From the NCBI GenBank assembly GCA_910575755.1, contig CAJTFO010000001.1, positions 248,001-312,000 on the forward strand: 64,000 bases of DNA. The letters run 5' to 3'. Positions 1-9,780 of the stretch are shown here, piece after piece. The first letter of the stretch is position 1. Every line of letters starts with the position of its first letter. This DNA is from Desulfovibrionaceae bacterium (GTDB lineage: Bacteria > Desulfobacterota > Desulfovibrionia > Desulfovibrionales > Desulfovibrionaceae). The notes beneath the pieces were generated by a model. It did not search any database. It worked only from the letters and a program-made list of their open reading frames with translations, and had not been told where the DNA came from. The translations under genes and the position numbers were made by a program.

Positions 1-483
1 CCCGGCGACGGCGGCAGGAGCATCAGCCTGCTGGGCGTGGGCATGATGCTGTTGTCCGCCCTGTGCAACGCCCTGTATATTGTCGGCATCCAGACGGCGC
101 GCATCCCGAACATGAGCGGTCTGGTGATGACCTTTTATGTAATGCTGTTCAGCGCCGCGCTTTCCCTGCTCAATGCCCTGGGAACCGACAGATTTCAGAC
201 CCTGCACTCCTGGCGGGAACTGGCGATTGCCCTCCTGCTGGCTGTGGTCACAGCCGTGCTGTCCAATCTTACCCTGATTCTGGCCATCCAGCGCATTGGT
301 TCAACCCTGGTTTCAGTGCTGGGCGTCATGGAACCGCTCACCGCCGTGGCCGTGGGCATTCTGGTATTCGGGGAGCCTTTCAGTCCGTCCCTGGCGGGCG
401 GCGTGGCGCTCATCGCGGCCTCGGTACTGCTGGTCATGCTGGGCGGGCGGATACAAAAATATCTGCGGCGGGCGCGGGCCTGA
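1..483 (+). CDS. EamA/DMT-family transporter, 3' part only
   Basis: This is the C-terminal half of an inner-membrane drug/metabolite transporter. The frame is open from base 1, so the true start lies left of the window. The visible ~160 residues form about five hydrophobic helices, and the fourth carries the 'GVMEPLTAVAVGILVFGE' pattern typical of the second EamA repeat. The substrate cannot be told from sequence. It ends 31 bp before the convergent leuB stop. The family call is secure; the specific function is unknown. Confidence 0.8.
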   Translation, partial: PGDGGRSISLLGVGMMLLSALCNALYIVGIQTARIPNMSGLVMTFYVMLFSAALSLLNALGTDRFQTLHSWRELAIALLLAVVTAVLSNLTLILAIQRIGSTLVSVLGVMEPLTAVAVGILVFGEPFSPSLAGGVALIAASVLLVMLGGRIQKYLRRARA

Positions 484-514
484 AAGCGGGCGCTTGCGCG
501 CCCGCCCTGCAATG

Positions 515-1588
515 TCACAACCTTTCGATGACCTTGCGTCCCATAGCCTCGCAGCCCACCTTGATCATGCCCGGTTCCATGATGTCCTCGGTGCGGAATT
601 CGTCGCGCAAGGCGCGCCGCACGGCGTTTTCAATACATTCCGCCTCCTCGGTGAGATTGAAGCCCAACCGCAGCAGCATGGCCCCGGAAAGAATGGTGGC
701 CAGCGGGTTGGCCTTGTCCCGGCCCGCGATGTCAGGCGCGGAACCGTGGATAGGCTCGAACAGGCCGGGCCCGGACGCGCCCAGCGAAGCCGAGGGCAGC
801 ATGCCCAGAGAACCGGTGAGCACCGAGGCTTCATCCGAAAGAATGTCGCCGAAGATATTGCCGGTGAGAATCACGTCAAACTGTGAAGGATCGCGCACCA
901 GCTGCATGGCCGCATTGTCCACATACATATGGGAAAGCTCCACATCGGCGTAATCCTTGTGGGTTTCCAGCACCACTTCCTTCCAGAGGCGCGAGGTCTC
1001 CAGCACATTGCTCTTTTCCACGGAGCAGACCTTGCGGCGGCGCTGGCGGGCCGTCTCAAAGGCCACTTTGGCAATGCGGCGGATTTCTTCCTCGTCATAC
1101 ATCATGGTGTTGTAGCCTGTGCGCCGACCGTTGCGCGTCTCTATGCCGCGCGGCTCGCCGAAATAGATATCGCCCGTCAGCTCCCGCACCACGATCAGGT
1201 CGAGCCCCCTGGCCGCCACATCCGGACGCAGCAGGCAGGCCCCGGCCAGTTCGGGCAGCAGCAGGGCCGGACGCAGGTTGGCGAACAGGCCCAGGGCCTT
1301 GCGGATGCCCAGCAGGCCCTTTTCAGGCCGCTGCTCCGGCTTGAGGCCGTCCCACTGCGGGCCGCCCACGGCGGCCAGGAACACAGCGTCGGCCTTGCGG
1401 CATTTTTCCACAGTTTCCTCCGGCAGCGGCGAGCCTGTGGCATCCACGGCCGCCCCGCCGATGAGGGCTTCGTCAAATTCAAACATGTGGCCGAACTTCT
1501 GGGCCACAGCCGCCAGCACGCTGGCGCCCTGGGCCAGAATTTCCGGGCCGATGCCGTCGCCGGGCAACAAACAGATTTTTTTCTGCAT
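515..1588 (-). CDS. leuB: 3-isopropylmalate dehydrogenase
   Basis: LeuB is the cytoplasmic enzyme that oxidatively decarboxylates 3-isopropylmalate to 2-oxoisocaproate in leucine synthesis. The protein opens with '[14 protein letters not shown]', carries the substrate-arginine region '[14 protein letters not shown]', '[15 protein letters not shown]', and the metal and NAD region '[12 protein letters not shown]' followed by '[13 protein letters not shown]'. From this start it is 357 aa, normal for LeuB. I chose the ATG at 1588 because AAGGA sits 7 nt upstream; another ATG at 1603 has no good ribosome site. It is the last gene of leuA-leuC-leuD-leuB. Confidence 0.95.
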   Translation of the reverse strand: MQKKICLLPGDGIGPEILAQGASVLAAVAQKFGHMFEFDEALIGGAAVDATGSPLPEETVEKCRKADAVFLAAVGGPQWDGLKPEQRPEKGLLGIRKALGLFANLRPALLLPELAGACLLRPDVAARGLDLIVVRELTGDIYFGEPRGIETRNGRRTGYNTMMYDEEEIRRIAKVAFETARQRRRKVCSVEKSNVLETSRLWKEVVLETHKDYADVELSHMYVDNAAMQLVRDPSQFDVILTGNIFGDILSDEASVLTGSLGMLPSASLGASGPGLFEPIHGSAPDIAGRDKANPLATILSGAMLLRLGFNLTEEAECIENAVRRALRDEFRTEDIMEPGMIKVGCEAMGRKVIERL

Positions 1589-1665
1589 ATGTAGATCCTT
1601 CATGGTTCTTCAAAAAAATGCAAAGAAAGATGCAAGGAAGGAAGCAGCGGCAAGCAGGGCCGCGA

Positions 1666-2160
1666 TCACTGCCTGAGGCGCTCCTTCACATAGCCCACCA
1701 GTCCTCCCCTGGCCAGAATGGCGGTCATGGACGGAGGCAGCGGCGGACAGGCGATTTCCGCGCCGTTGGTCAGGTTGCGGATGCGCCCCGTGGCGGCGTC
1801 GATTTCCAGCGCATCGCCATCATTGATCTTGTCCACTTCATCGCCCACTTCCATGAGCAGCAGGCCCATATTGAAGGCATTGCGGTAGAAAATGCGCGCA
1901 AAGCTGTGGCCGATGACCACGGGCATGCCGGCGCCCAGAATGGCGATGGGCGCGTGCTCGCGCGAGGAACCGCAGCCGAAGTTGCGCCCGGCCACAAGAA
2001 TGTCGCCCGGCGTCACACGGCTGACCCAGTCCGGCTCCAGGCCGGACATGCAGTTCTCGCCCAGCTTTTTGGCATCGCTGGTCACCAGAAAACGCGCCGG
2101 AATGATAGCGTCCGTATCAATATGTTCGCCCACTTTGTGGGCCTTGCCTTTGTAATTCAT
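1666..2160 (-). CDS. leuD: 3-isopropylmalate dehydratase small subunit
   Basis: LeuD is the swivel-domain subunit of isopropylmalate isomerase and works with LeuC to convert 2- to 3-isopropylmalate. The 164-aa protein shows the family hallmarks '[13 protein letters not shown]' near the N terminus and '[14 protein letters not shown]' around residues 60-73. The length matches the short LeuD type of anaerobes and archaea rather than the ~200-aa enterobacterial form. It lies between leuC and leuB on the same strand, and a GAGGGG ribosome site precedes the ATG. Confidence 0.95.
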   Translation of the reverse strand: MNYKGKAHKVGEHIDTDAIIPARFLVTSDAKKLGENCMSGLEPDWVSRVTPGDILVAGRNFGCGSSREHAPIAILGAGMPVVIGHSFARIFYRNAFNMGLLLMEVGDEVDKINDGDALEIDAATGRIRNLTNGAEIACPPLPPSMTAILARGGLVGYVKERLRQ

Positions 2161-2279
2161 GTTTTGCCCCTCTGGAGGCAGTTGGGGGAGAAAACCCTGG
2201 GCAAAAGCCCTTTCTCCTCCACGCCCGTCTTTCCTGAAACTCTTATATTACAGTCGCACAGCTTTGCCCCACATACATT

Positions 2280-3542
2280 TTACAATGCATCGGGGGAAGC
2301 GACCTTGCCCGCCACCGCGCTTGCCGCCGCCACCACCGGGCTGGCCAGATAGACCTCGGAAGAGAGGCTGCCCATGCGGCCCTTGAAATTGCGGTTGGTG
2401 GTGGCCACCGCGCGTTCACCGTCGCCCAGGATGCCGGTATGGCCGCCCAGGCAGGGCCCGCAGGTGCAGGGCCCCACAATGCAGCCCGCGTCCATGAATA
2501 CTTCCAGAAGGCCTTCCTTCAGGCATTGCTTCCAGACCGCGGGGGTGGAGGGCAGCACGATGCAGCGCACCTTTTTGTCCACCTTGCGACCGCGCAGCAC
2601 CGCCGCCGCGTCACGCATGTCGCTGATGCGGCCATTGGTGCAGGAACCGATGACCACCTGCTGGATGGGCGTATCCCTGACTTCGGAGACGGGCTTCACG
2701 TTGGAGGGCAGGTGCGGACAGGCCACCACCGGCTCCCGGCCCGTCACGTCGATATCCACCACGCGTTCGTACACCGCGTCCGCATCGGCGGCCAGCGCCA
2801 TGTCCAGACCGGGACGGCCGTGCTCCGCGCAGTAGGCGCGGGTCTGAGCGTCCACGGCAAAGAGGCCCGCCTTGCCGCCCGCTTCAATGGCCATATTGGC
2901 CATGGTCAGCCGGCCTTCCACATCCAGGGCGTCGATGACCGGGCCGCCGAACTCCAGAGCCTTGTACAAAGCCCCGTCCACACCAATGGCCCCAATCAGC
3001 AGCAGCATGAGGTCCTTGCCGCGCAGCCAGCGGGGCATCTCGCCCCTGATGTTGACGCGGATGGTGGGCGGCACTTTGAGCCAGGTTTCGCCCAGGGCCA
3101 TGGCCGCCGCGATGTCCGTGGAGCCCATGCCCGTGGCAAAGGCCCCGATGCCGCCATAGGTGCAGGTATGGCTGTCAGCGCCGATGACCAGATCGCCGGG
3201 GCCCACCAACCCACGCTCGGGCAGCAGGGTGTGCTCCACCCCGCAGTCGCCGCCCTCATAGTAGTGGGTGATGCCCTGCTCTTCCGCAAATTTGCGGCTG
3301 ATCAGCACCTGATTGGCCGAATCAATGTCTTTCTGGGGCGTGAAGTGATCCATGACCAGGGCGATTTTCTCCCTGTCGAAAACCTTTTCCGCGCCCATGC
3401 CGCGAAAAGACTTGATGGCCAGCGGGCCGGTGATGTCGTTGGCCAGCACCAGGGATACCCGGCACTGAATGATCTGGCCGTCGCTTCGCACAGGCTCGTC
3501 GGTATGGGCCTGCAAAATTTTCTGTGCAAGCGTCTGAGGCAT
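2280..3542 (-). CDS. leuC: 3-isopropylmalate dehydratase large subunit
   Basis: LeuC is the aconitase-family large subunit that holds the [4Fe-4S] cluster. Visible signatures are 'GADSHTCTYGGIGAFATGMGSTD', 'VVIGSCTNGRISDM' and 'GCIVGPCTCGPCLGGHTG', whose cysteines bind the cluster. It is 420 aa from this ATG, the usual length of the short LeuC class that pairs with short LeuD. The ATG at 3542 has GGGAGGAG about 7 nt upstream; an in-frame start 21 nt further out is less likely. A 119-bp gap to leuD contains a small hairpin but no gene. Confidence 0.95.
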   Translation of the reverse strand: MPQTLAQKILQAHTDEPVRSDGQIIQCRVSLVLANDITGPLAIKSFRGMGAEKVFDREKIALVMDHFTPQKDIDSANQVLISRKFAEEQGITHYYEGGDCGVEHTLLPERGLVGPGDLVIGADSHTCTYGGIGAFATGMGSTDIAAAMALGETWLKVPPTIRVNIRGEMPRWLRGKDLMLLLIGAIGVDGALYKALEFGGPVIDALDVEGRLTMANMAIEAGGKAGLFAVDAQTRAYCAEHGRPGLDMALAADADAVYERVVDIDVTGREPVVACPHLPSNVKPVSEVRDTPIQQVVIGSCTNGRISDMRDAAAVLRGRKVDKKVRCIVLPSTPAVWKQCLKEGLLEVFMDAGCIVGPCTCGPCLGGHTGILGDGERAVATTNRNFKGRMGSLSSEVYLASPVVAAASAVAGKVASPDAL

Positions 3543-3623
3543 GTTCAAGCTCCTCCCTAACAAAAAATATGCGTTTGATCAGCGGGCGTAATCGCGCCTT
3601 CCGGCAGGAAAGAAAAATGCCCG

Positions 3624-5171
3624 CTAATCGTGCTGGCAGTGGACTCGCCGCCCTTCCTCTTCCCTTTTCGCCAGATGGTTCAGGGCGTCCACATAGGCCC
3701 TGGCGCTGGCCACAAAAATATCTGGATGCGTGCCCCGGCCCACGGCGGAATACCCCTTTTCCTTAAGGCGCACGGTCACTTCGCCCAGAGCGTCGGTGCC
3801 GCCGGTGATGGCATTGATGGCATACTGCTCCAGCTCCGGCTCACGGCCCACCATGTCGGCGATGACGTTGAACAGGGCGTCCACCGGCCCCACGCCGAAG
3901 CCCGCGCCGCTCTTTTCCATGCCGTCCACATCCATGAGCACCGCCGCCGTGGGCGGCACGCCGCCGGCGTCCGAACTCTGCACGCTCACATGGCGCAGCC
4001 GCAGACGGTCCGGAATGCGGTAGATTTCCTGCTGGACCAGGGCCATGAGGTCATCGTCATGCAGGGTCTTTTTGCGATCGGCCAGTTGCTTCACGGCTTC
4101 AAAGACCATATTGAGCTGCTCATCGTCCAGGCTGTAGCCCATGCTCTCGAATTTGCTGCGCACGGCATTGCGGCCCGAATGCTTGCCGATGACCAGATTG
4201 CTTTCAGTTCGTCCCACGGACTGCGGGGTCATGATTTCATATGTCTCGCGGTTCTTGAGCATGCCGTCCTGATGAATGCCGGATTCATGCGCAAAGGCAT
4301 TGGCCCCCACGATGGACTTGTTGTTGGGGATGGGCTGACCGATGATCATGGAAAGCAGACGGCAGGAAGGATAGAGTTGCTCGGTTCTGATGCCGTGCTC
4401 AAGGCCATAATAATCCTGCCGCACGCGCAGGGCCATGGCCACTTCCTCCAGGGCCGCGTTGCCCGCGCGCTCGCCGATGCCGTTGAGCGTCACTTCAGCC
4501 TGGCGCACGCCCACGCGCAGGGCGGCCAGCGTGTTGGCCACGCCCAAGCCCAGATCGTCATGACAGTGTACGCTGAAAATGGCCTTGTCGCTGTTGGGCG
4601 TGTTTCTGATCACATACTCCACCAGGGCGGCAAATTCCTCGGGCTGGGCGTACCCCACGGTGTCCGGCAGGTTGATGGTGGTGGCCCCGGCCTTGATGGC
4701 GGCCTCCACGATGCGGCAGAGGAACTCGCGCTCAGAACGGGAGAAGTCTTCGGCGGAAAATTCGACATTGTCCGTGTATGAGGCGCAACGCCTGACCCCT
4801 TCCACGGCCATGCGGAGCACCTCTTCGGGCTCCTTGCGCAATTTGTGCCGCATATGCAGGGGCGAAGTGGACAAAAATGTATGAATGCGCGGGTTGCGGG
4901 CGCCCTTCACCGCTTCCCAGCAGCGGTCGATATCGCTTGCCACGCAACGAGCCAGACCGGCCACCTGAATGTCGCCGGCCTGGGCGGCGATGGTCCGCAC
5001 GGCTTCAAAATCACCGGGGCTGGAAGCGGGAAAGCCGGCTTCCATAATATCCACGCCCAGCACTTCCAGTTGATGGGCCAGACGCAGTTTTTCCTGCAAA
5101 TTCATGGTGGCGCCGGGCGACTGCTCGCCATCGCGCAAGGTGGTATCGAAAAAATAGACGCGATTTTTCAT
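3624..5171 (-). CDS. leuA: 2-isopropylmalate synthase
   Basis: LeuA condenses acetyl-CoA with 2-oxoisovalerate, the committed step of leucine synthesis. The 515-aa protein starts with the TIM-barrel signature 'FFDTTLRDGEQSPG', carries the metal-binding 'FSVHCHDDLGLGVANT', and has 'NAFAHESGIHQDG' in the linker region. The C-terminal ~130 residues form the LeuA dimer domain that normally binds leucine for feedback control. The sequence fits LeuA better than citramalate synthase, although close relatives can be hard to separate. An AGAGGAG ribosome site lies upstream of the ATG. It probably heads the leu genes, behind pssA. Confidence 0.93.
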   Translation of the reverse strand: MKNRVYFFDTTLRDGEQSPGATMNLQEKLRLAHQLEVLGVDIMEAGFPASSPGDFEAVRTIAAQAGDIQVAGLARCVASDIDRCWEAVKGARNPRIHTFLSTSPLHMRHKLRKEPEEVLRMAVEGVRRCASYTDNVEFSAEDFSRSEREFLCRIVEAAIKAGATTINLPDTVGYAQPEEFAALVEYVIRNTPNSDKAIFSVHCHDDLGLGVANTLAALRVGVRQAEVTLNGIGERAGNAALEEVAMALRVRQDYYGLEHGIRTEQLYPSCRLLSMIIGQPIPNNKSIVGANAFAHESGIHQDGMLKNRETYEIMTPQSVGRTESNLVIGKHSGRNAVRSKFESMGYSLDDEQLNMVFEAVKQLADRKKTLHDDDLMALVQQEIYRIPDRLRLRHVSVQSSDAGGVPPTAAVLMDVDGMEKSGAGFGVGPVDALFNVIADMVGREPELEQYAINAITGGTDALGEVTVRLKEKGYSAVGRGTHPDIFVASARAYVDALNHLAKREEEGRRVHCQHD

Positions 5172-5288
5172 GGTTCATACTCCTCTGGTGTGACAAGGTA
5201 TATATGCTTGCATAACGGCCGCCGTAAAGGGCGGCTGTCCAGGGAGCGCGTCATTCCGCCCGGGTGGGCGGCGAACCGTTACGCAGCC

Positions 5289-6065
5289 TTAATCGCTCTG
5301 GGGCGATAGGGCGCGTAGTAGCTGACGGTTGCGGCGGGGCAGGACTACAAAGGTGTAGACGAGTCCTCCCGCAATATACAGGGCGCAGAGCAGGAAGCCG
5401 AACAAACGGGGAAGGGACACCACCAGGGCGAGCAGAAAGAGAAAAGTCACCATGGTGCGGAAGGGATGCGCGCGCAGAAAATCATACTCCTTGAAGGAGA
5501 AGTAGCGCACGCGGCTGACCATCAGTACGCCCACGCCCACGGAAAGCAGCAGGGCGAAATAGGGCGTGACCGACTCCAGAAACTCTGGAAGCAGCGAAGC
5601 AAAAAAGATGAAGGTAACCACAGTGCAGCCGCCCGCCGGGATGGGCAGGCCGATGAAAAAGCGCTTGCCCACGGCGGCTGCGCTCACGTTGAAGCGCGCC
5701 AGACGCAGGGCCCCGCAGGCCGCGTAAATGAAGGCCGCGGCCACGCCCAGACGGCCAAAGGCCTGCAACTGCCACTGCCAGAGCAGCATGGCCGGCGCAA
5801 GACCAAAGGCCACCAGATCAGCCAGCGAATCGTACTGCACCCCGAATTCGCTGGCGGTGTTGGTCAGCCGGGCCACCTTGCCGTCCAGACCGTCCATGAG
5901 GGCTGAAACCAGAATGGCCATGCAGGCTTCCTCAAAACGGCCCTGCACCGCCCAGACCATGGACAAAAAGCCGAGAAACATGCTCAGCGTCGTGATCATG
6001 TTGGGCAGGAGGAAGACCCCCCTATGCGGCTTTTTCTTTTCCATAACGTCCATACGTTGGGGCAT
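5289..6065 (-). CDS. pssA: CDP-diacylglycerol--serine O-phosphatidyltransferase
   Basis: PssA is an integral membrane enzyme that makes phosphatidylserine from CDP-diacylglycerol and serine, feeding Psd. The CDP-alcohol phosphotransferase motif is visible as 'DGLDGKVARLTNTASEFGVQYDSLAD', matching D-G-x2-A/D-R-x8-G-x3-D-x3-D. About seven to eight hydrophobic segments follow. It lies 15 bp downstream of psd on the same strand, so the two ethanolamine-lipid genes are almost certainly co-transcribed. Three in-frame ATGs (6065, 6053, 6044) are possible and none has a strong ribosome site; I kept the longest. Confidence 0.93.
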   Translation of the reverse strand: MPQRMDVMEKKKPHRGVFLLPNMITTLSMFLGFLSMVWAVQGRFEEACMAILVSALMDGLDGKVARLTNTASEFGVQYDSLADLVAFGLAPAMLLWQWQLQAFGRLGVAAAFIYAACGALRLARFNVSAAAVGKRFFIGLPIPAGGCTVVTFIFFASLLPEFLESVTPYFALLLSVGVGVLMVSRVRYFSFKEYDFLRAHPFRTMVTFLFLLALVVSLPRLFGFLLCALYIAGGLVYTFVVLPRRNRQLLRALSPQSD

Positions 6066-6080
6066 GATCAGGGTGCGTTC

Positions 6081-6722
6081 TCAATATGTGCGGGCGATCA
6101 CGCTCTGACCGGCGAAAACCTGTTCGCCGATACGCACAGCCGCAACATAGCCCCGGGGCAGATAAAGGTCAACTCGCGATCCGAAACGGATCATGCCGTA
6201 GCGCTGGCCGCGCGCCAGCGCGTCGCCCGGCTCCGCGCGGCAGACGATGCGCCGCGCCACCAGGCCCGCGATCTGCACCATGCTCCAGGCGCGACCGTCC
6301 GCGCCGCGCAGACGATAGGCACAGCGCTCGTTGTCCGTTGAAGCCTTGTCAAAAGCGGCATTGACGAATTTGCCCGGCCAGTAGCGGATGTCTTCCACCA
6401 CACAGTCCACAGGCGCGCGGTTGACGTGCACGCTGAGGATATTCATGAAAATGCTGACGCAACAGCACGTTTCGCCGCTGAAGGGGTCGGCCCTGTCCTC
6501 AATGCGGATGATCCTGCCGTCCGCCGGGCTGACGGCAAGGCCCTCGCCGCGGGGCGTCACCCGCTCCGGATCGCGGAAAAAATGCAGGCTGAACCAGAAC
6601 AGGGCCAGCAGCAGCAAGGCCGGCAGCCACCAGTCCAGCAGCGCGAAAACCAGAGCGGAAAACCCGGTCAGCGCGATGCAGGGCCAGCCTTCGGGCGTGA
6701 TGCCGCAGTGTGCGGGGCGCAT
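6081..6722 (-). CDS. psd: phosphatidylserine decarboxylase proenzyme
   Basis: Psd decarboxylates phosphatidylserine to phosphatidylethanolamine using a pyruvoyl group made by self-cleavage. The 213-aa protein is the short, archaeal-type form. It has an N-terminal membrane segment (about residues 18-48), 'VSPADGRI', '[13 protein letters not shown]', and the cleavage site 'RFGSRVD', with cleavage expected between Gly181 and Ser182. The E. coli enzyme has LGST at this place. It lies directly upstream of pssA, its metabolic partner. Confidence 0.94.
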   Translation of the reverse strand: MRPAHCGITPEGWPCIALTGFSALVFALLDWWLPALLLLALFWFSLHFFRDPERVTPRGEGLAVSPADGRIIRIEDRADPFSGETCCCVSIFMNILSVHVNRAPVDCVVEDIRYWPGKFVNAAFDKASTDNERCAYRLRGADGRAWSMVQIAGLVARRIVCRAEPGDALARGQRYGMIRFGSRVDLYLPRGYVAAVRIGEQVFAGQSVIARTY

Positions 6723-6823
6723 GGCAACTCCAGAAAATATCGCGCCCGACAGGGCGGCAAAATATAATAACAGGCAAGAAATATATCATGCGGTTGGGCG
6801 CAAGGCAAGCCTCAGGTTCACAG

Positions 6824-6891
6824 GGCAGGGCAATGGCATCAAGGCAGTAATAGGCAAAGCGGCGGCTTGACCTTCATGCCGTTGCCCTGCC
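6824..6891. repeat. 16-bp inverted repeat in the psd-MATE divergent region
   Basis: Left arm 6824-6839 and right arm 6876-6891 are complementary over 16 bp with one G-U type mismatch, separated by 36 nt. It sits in the 212-bp region between the divergent psd and the MATE gene, 44 bp before the MATE start. It could be a long hairpin in the MATE leader or a regulatory site; no T-run follows, so a simple terminator is unlikely. Confidence 0.5.
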
Positions 6892-6934
6892 AGCGCATTG
6901 AAAAAAGCTTGCCTCTGGAAGCGACATCCCTTAA

Positions 6935-8347
6935 ATGTTCTTAACCGGTTCGGCCACCATATTTCACCGCCTTTCCAATACGCTTATGTCCATCAGCACC
7001 GCCACGTCCGAGCGTGAGCCGGCCAATGCGCTTGAGCGCATTTCCGGCCTCCTTTCCCTGTTGCGTTTTGCCTTTCCGACCATGCTCATGATGGTCTTCA
7101 ACGGCCTGTACACCATTGTGGACGTGATTTTTGTGGCCCGCTGCGTGAATAGCGACGCGCTGTCCGCCATCAATATCATCAATCCGGCTATGGGCGCGCT
7201 CTGGGGTCTGAGCACCATGCTGGGAACCGGCGGCAGCGCGCTTATGGCGCGCAAGATGGGCGAGGGCGACAGCGCGGGCGCGCGGCGCAATTTTACCCTG
7301 CTGGTTCTGGCCGGCCTGCTGCTGGGCCTGCTGTTTTCCTGCCTGGGGCTGCTCTTTCTGGACAGAATCATCCATGCCCTGGGGGCCACCGAAGTTCTCG
7401 CGCCTTACTGCCGGGCCTACTTCGGCGCTTTGCTGTTCTTCACCCCGGCGGCCCTGCTGATGGCCCTGTTCGCCATTCTCTTCGTCACCGCCGGCAAGCC
7501 CGCGCTGAACATGGCCCTGATTATGGCCTCAGGGCTGACCAACATCGCTCTCGACTATGTCTTCATGGTTTCGCTGGACATGGGCGTGAGCGGCGCGGCC
7601 CTGGCCACGGGCATCGCCTTTCTGATTCCCTCCCTGGGCGGACTGTGCTTTTTCCTGTACAGCAAAGGGCCGCTGCACTTCACCCGGCCGGGCATGCGGC
7701 TGCGGGAATTTGGCGGGGTGTGCTTCAACGGCAGTTCCGAGCTGATTGCCCAGCTTTCCATCAGCGTGACCACCTTTCTCTTCAACACCACCATGCTGCG
7801 CCTGGCCGGAGAAGCGGGCGTGGCGGCGCTGACCATCATGGCCTATGCGGAATATTTTCTGGTCACGCTTTTTCTGGGTTTTTCCATGGGCGTGTCCCCG
7901 GTCATCAGCTATACTTACGGCAGCGGCAACCATGCCCGCCAGCGCCGTATTTTACGCTCCTGCCTGCTGTTCATCAGCGTGAGTTCCCTGCTGGTCTTCA
8001 GCGCGGCCATGCTGGGCGCTTCCCGGCTCATCGGCATTTTCGCGCCGCCGGAAAGCCGGGTTTTCGTCCTGGCCGACCAGGGTTTTCACATTTTCGCCTT
8101 CAGCTTCCTGTTCTGCGGCTACGGCATTTTTGCCTCATCCCTGTTCACGGCCCTGTCCAACGGCAAAATTTCAGCCATTGTCGCCTTTCTGCGCACCTTT
8201 GCCCTCATCGCCGTTTTTCTGCTGATTCTGCCGGAATTTTTCGGCCTCAACGGCGTCTGGCTGGCCGTCCCCCTGGCCGAAGCCCTGGCTGCCCTGGCGG
8301 CGGCCGTCTTTGTCTGGCGGCGGCGCGTCAATTATCATTATTTGTAG
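6935..8347 (+). CDS. MATE-family multidrug/metabolite exporter
   Basis: This is an integral membrane exporter of the MATE (MatE/NorM-DinF-like) family with about twelve hydrophobic helices in two homologous halves. The first repeat shows 'LLRFAFPTMLMMVFNGLYTIVDVIFVARCV' with the usual small-residue-rich loop 'NPAMGALWGLSTMLGTGGSALMARKMGEG'. The length (470 aa, or 453 aa from the ATG at 6986) is typical. No clear ribosome site decides between the two starts. MATE proteins usually couple drug export to Na+ or H+ entry; the substrate here is unknown. It converges on tupC. Confidence 0.88.
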   Translation: MFLTGSATIFHRLSNTLMSISTATSEREPANALERISGLLSLLRFAFPTMLMMVFNGLYTIVDVIFVARCVNSDALSAINIINPAMGALWGLSTMLGTGGSALMARKMGEGDSAGARRNFTLLVLAGLLLGLLFSCLGLLFLDRIIHALGATEVLAPYCRAYFGALLFFTPAALLMALFAILFVTAGKPALNMALIMASGLTNIALDYVFMVSLDMGVSGAALATGIAFLIPSLGGLCFFLYSKGPLHFTRPGMRLREFGGVCFNGSSELIAQLSISVTTFLFNTTMLRLAGEAGVAALTIMAYAEYFLVTLFLGFSMGVSPVISYTYGSGNHARQRRILRSCLLFISVSSLLVFSAAMLGASRLIGIFAPPESRVFVLADQGFHIFAFSFLFCGYGIFASSLFTALSNGKISAIVAFLRTFALIAVFLLILPEFFGLNGVWLAVPLAEALAALAAAVFVWRRRVNYHYL

Positions 8348-8365
8348 CGGAAGGGATCAGAGAAA

Positions 8366-8995
8366 TCAGGACGGCCGGCACAGCTCCAGACGGCGCGCGT
8401 CCAGGCTGGACAGCCAGTCCAGATCGTGACTGGCGGCCACCACCGTTGTTCCGGCCAGAGCGGCCTGCCGCACCGCCGCCTCAATGGCCCTGGCGCTGGC
8501 CGCATCCACACTGGAAGTGGGTTCGTCCAGCAGCAGAACCAGAGGACGCAGAACCAAACGGGCGGCCAAGGCCACGCGTTGCTTTTCGCCGCCGGAAAGC
8601 GCCTTCCAGGAACGGTGCAGCACATCCCTGGCCGACGCGAAGCCCGCGGCCAGCAGGGCTTCCTCGGCGGCTTCGCGCAGATTGTGGCGGCGGCCGCGCA
8701 CGCGCAGGCCATAGACCACATTTTCAAAGACCGAGGTTTTCAGCAGGTAGGGTTCCTGCAACAGCAGGCTGACTTCCTGACGGCGCGCGCGGCCCGGCGT
8801 GCCGTGAAAATGCAGTTCGCCGGAGGCCGGTTCCTCCAGAAAGGCCAGCAGGCGCAACAGGGTGCTTTTGCCCGCGCCGTTGGGGCCGGTGAGGGCCAGC
8901 ACCTCGCCGCGCGCGATGTTCAGTTCCAGCAGGCGCAGCACCGTGCGGCCCTCATAGCGCTGGGTCAGGTTCCGGCACTGGTACAGCGCGTTCAC
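8366..8995 (-). CDS. tupC: tungstate ABC transporter ATP-binding protein
   Basis: This cytoplasmic ATPase subunit powers tungstate import with TupA and TupB. The 209-aa protein has Walker A 'GPNGAGKS' (residues 37-44), Q-loop Gln80, signature 'LSGGEKQ' (133-139), Walker B 'LLLDEP' (154-159) and switch His190. It is shorter than most importer ATPases, as is usual for TupC. Its start overlaps the tupB stop by 4 bp (ATGA), so the two are translationally coupled. The substrate assignment comes from tupA. Confidence 0.85.
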   Translation of the reverse strand: MNALYQCRNLTQRYEGRTVLRLLELNIARGEVLALTGPNGAGKSTLLRLLAFLEEPASGELHFHGTPGRARRQEVSLLLQEPYLLKTSVFENVVYGLRVRGRRHNLREAAEEALLAAGFASARDVLHRSWKALSGGEKQRVALAARLVLRPLVLLLDEPTSSVDAASARAIEAAVRQAALAGTTVVAASHDLDWLSSLDARRLELCRPS

Positions 8996-9705
8996 GCTTT
9001 TCCCCCCTTGCCGCCGCGGTCGCGCTGACGCAGGGCGGCCAGCGCAAGATTGACCATAAAGGCCATCAGCAGCAGCACCAGCCCCAGAGCAATGCCCTGG
9101 GCGAACTCGCCCTTGCTGGTTTCCAGGGCGATGGCCGTGGTCATGGTGCGGGTTGCATAGCGAATGTTGCCGCCCAGCATCATGGCGATGCCAACCTCGG
9201 TGATGACACGACCGAAAGCCGTGACGCAGACCATGCCGATCTCGTAGCGGGCTTCTTTCAGCGAACCCCAGGCCATCTGCGGGCCTGAAGCCCCCAGGGT
9301 CAGCAGGGTCTGGCGGCAGCGCGGGTCCAGCCCCTCCACGGCCTGAGCCGTCCAGGATATGACGATGGGCAGCGCCAGCACGGCCTGACCGATGGCCATG
9401 CCCGGCAGGGTGAAGAGCAGGCCGTACTGGCCCAGCGGCCCCCGGTAGGTGATGAAGGCATAGACCAGCAGACCGATGAGCACTGTGGGAAAGGCCAGCA
9501 GCGTGTCAGAGACAAGCCGCAGACAGCGCTTGCCGGGAAAATGGCAATAACCGAGCAGAAAGCCGCAGGGCAGCCCCAGAAGCATGGCCGCCGTCATGGC
9601 GTAGGCTGTGGAAAGCAGCGTGGCCCTGATGGCGGACAGCGTGGCCGCGTCCATGTGCAGGAGCAGGGCAAAGGCCTGCGTAAAACCCTGGGAGAGATAG
9701 TCCAT
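8992..9705 (-). CDS. tupB: tungstate ABC transporter permease
   Basis: This is an inner-membrane permease of the molybdate/tungstate type (binding-protein-dependent transport component). The 237-aa protein has about five to six membrane helices and the EAA-type loop 'TLGASGPQMAWGSLKEARYEIGMV', which docks the ATPase. It follows tupA after a 75-bp gap and overlaps tupC. The tungstate call depends on TupA, because permeases of this class do not reveal the oxyanion. Confidence 0.86.
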   Translation of the reverse strand: MDYLSQGFTQAFALLLHMDAATLSAIRATLLSTAYAMTAAMLLGLPCGFLLGYCHFPGKRCLRLVSDTLLAFPTVLIGLLVYAFITYRGPLGQYGLLFTLPGMAIGQAVLALPIVISWTAQAVEGLDPRCRQTLLTLGASGPQMAWGSLKEARYEIGMVCVTAFGRVITEVGIAMMLGGNIRYATRTMTTAIALETSKGEFAQGIALGLVLLLMAFMVNLALAALRQRDRGGKGGKA

Positions 9706-9780
9706 AGCTGTATGCGCGCTCTGCGGAGCCCCTCCGGCGGGGCGGAAACGAAACCCTGTTCCGCTTCCGCCCGCCTTTAT

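Noticed and set aside
5172..5288. Leucine attenuator or T-box between pssA and leuA
   Set aside because: Only small GC hairpins are present; there is no leader peptide with Leu codons and no T-box sequence.
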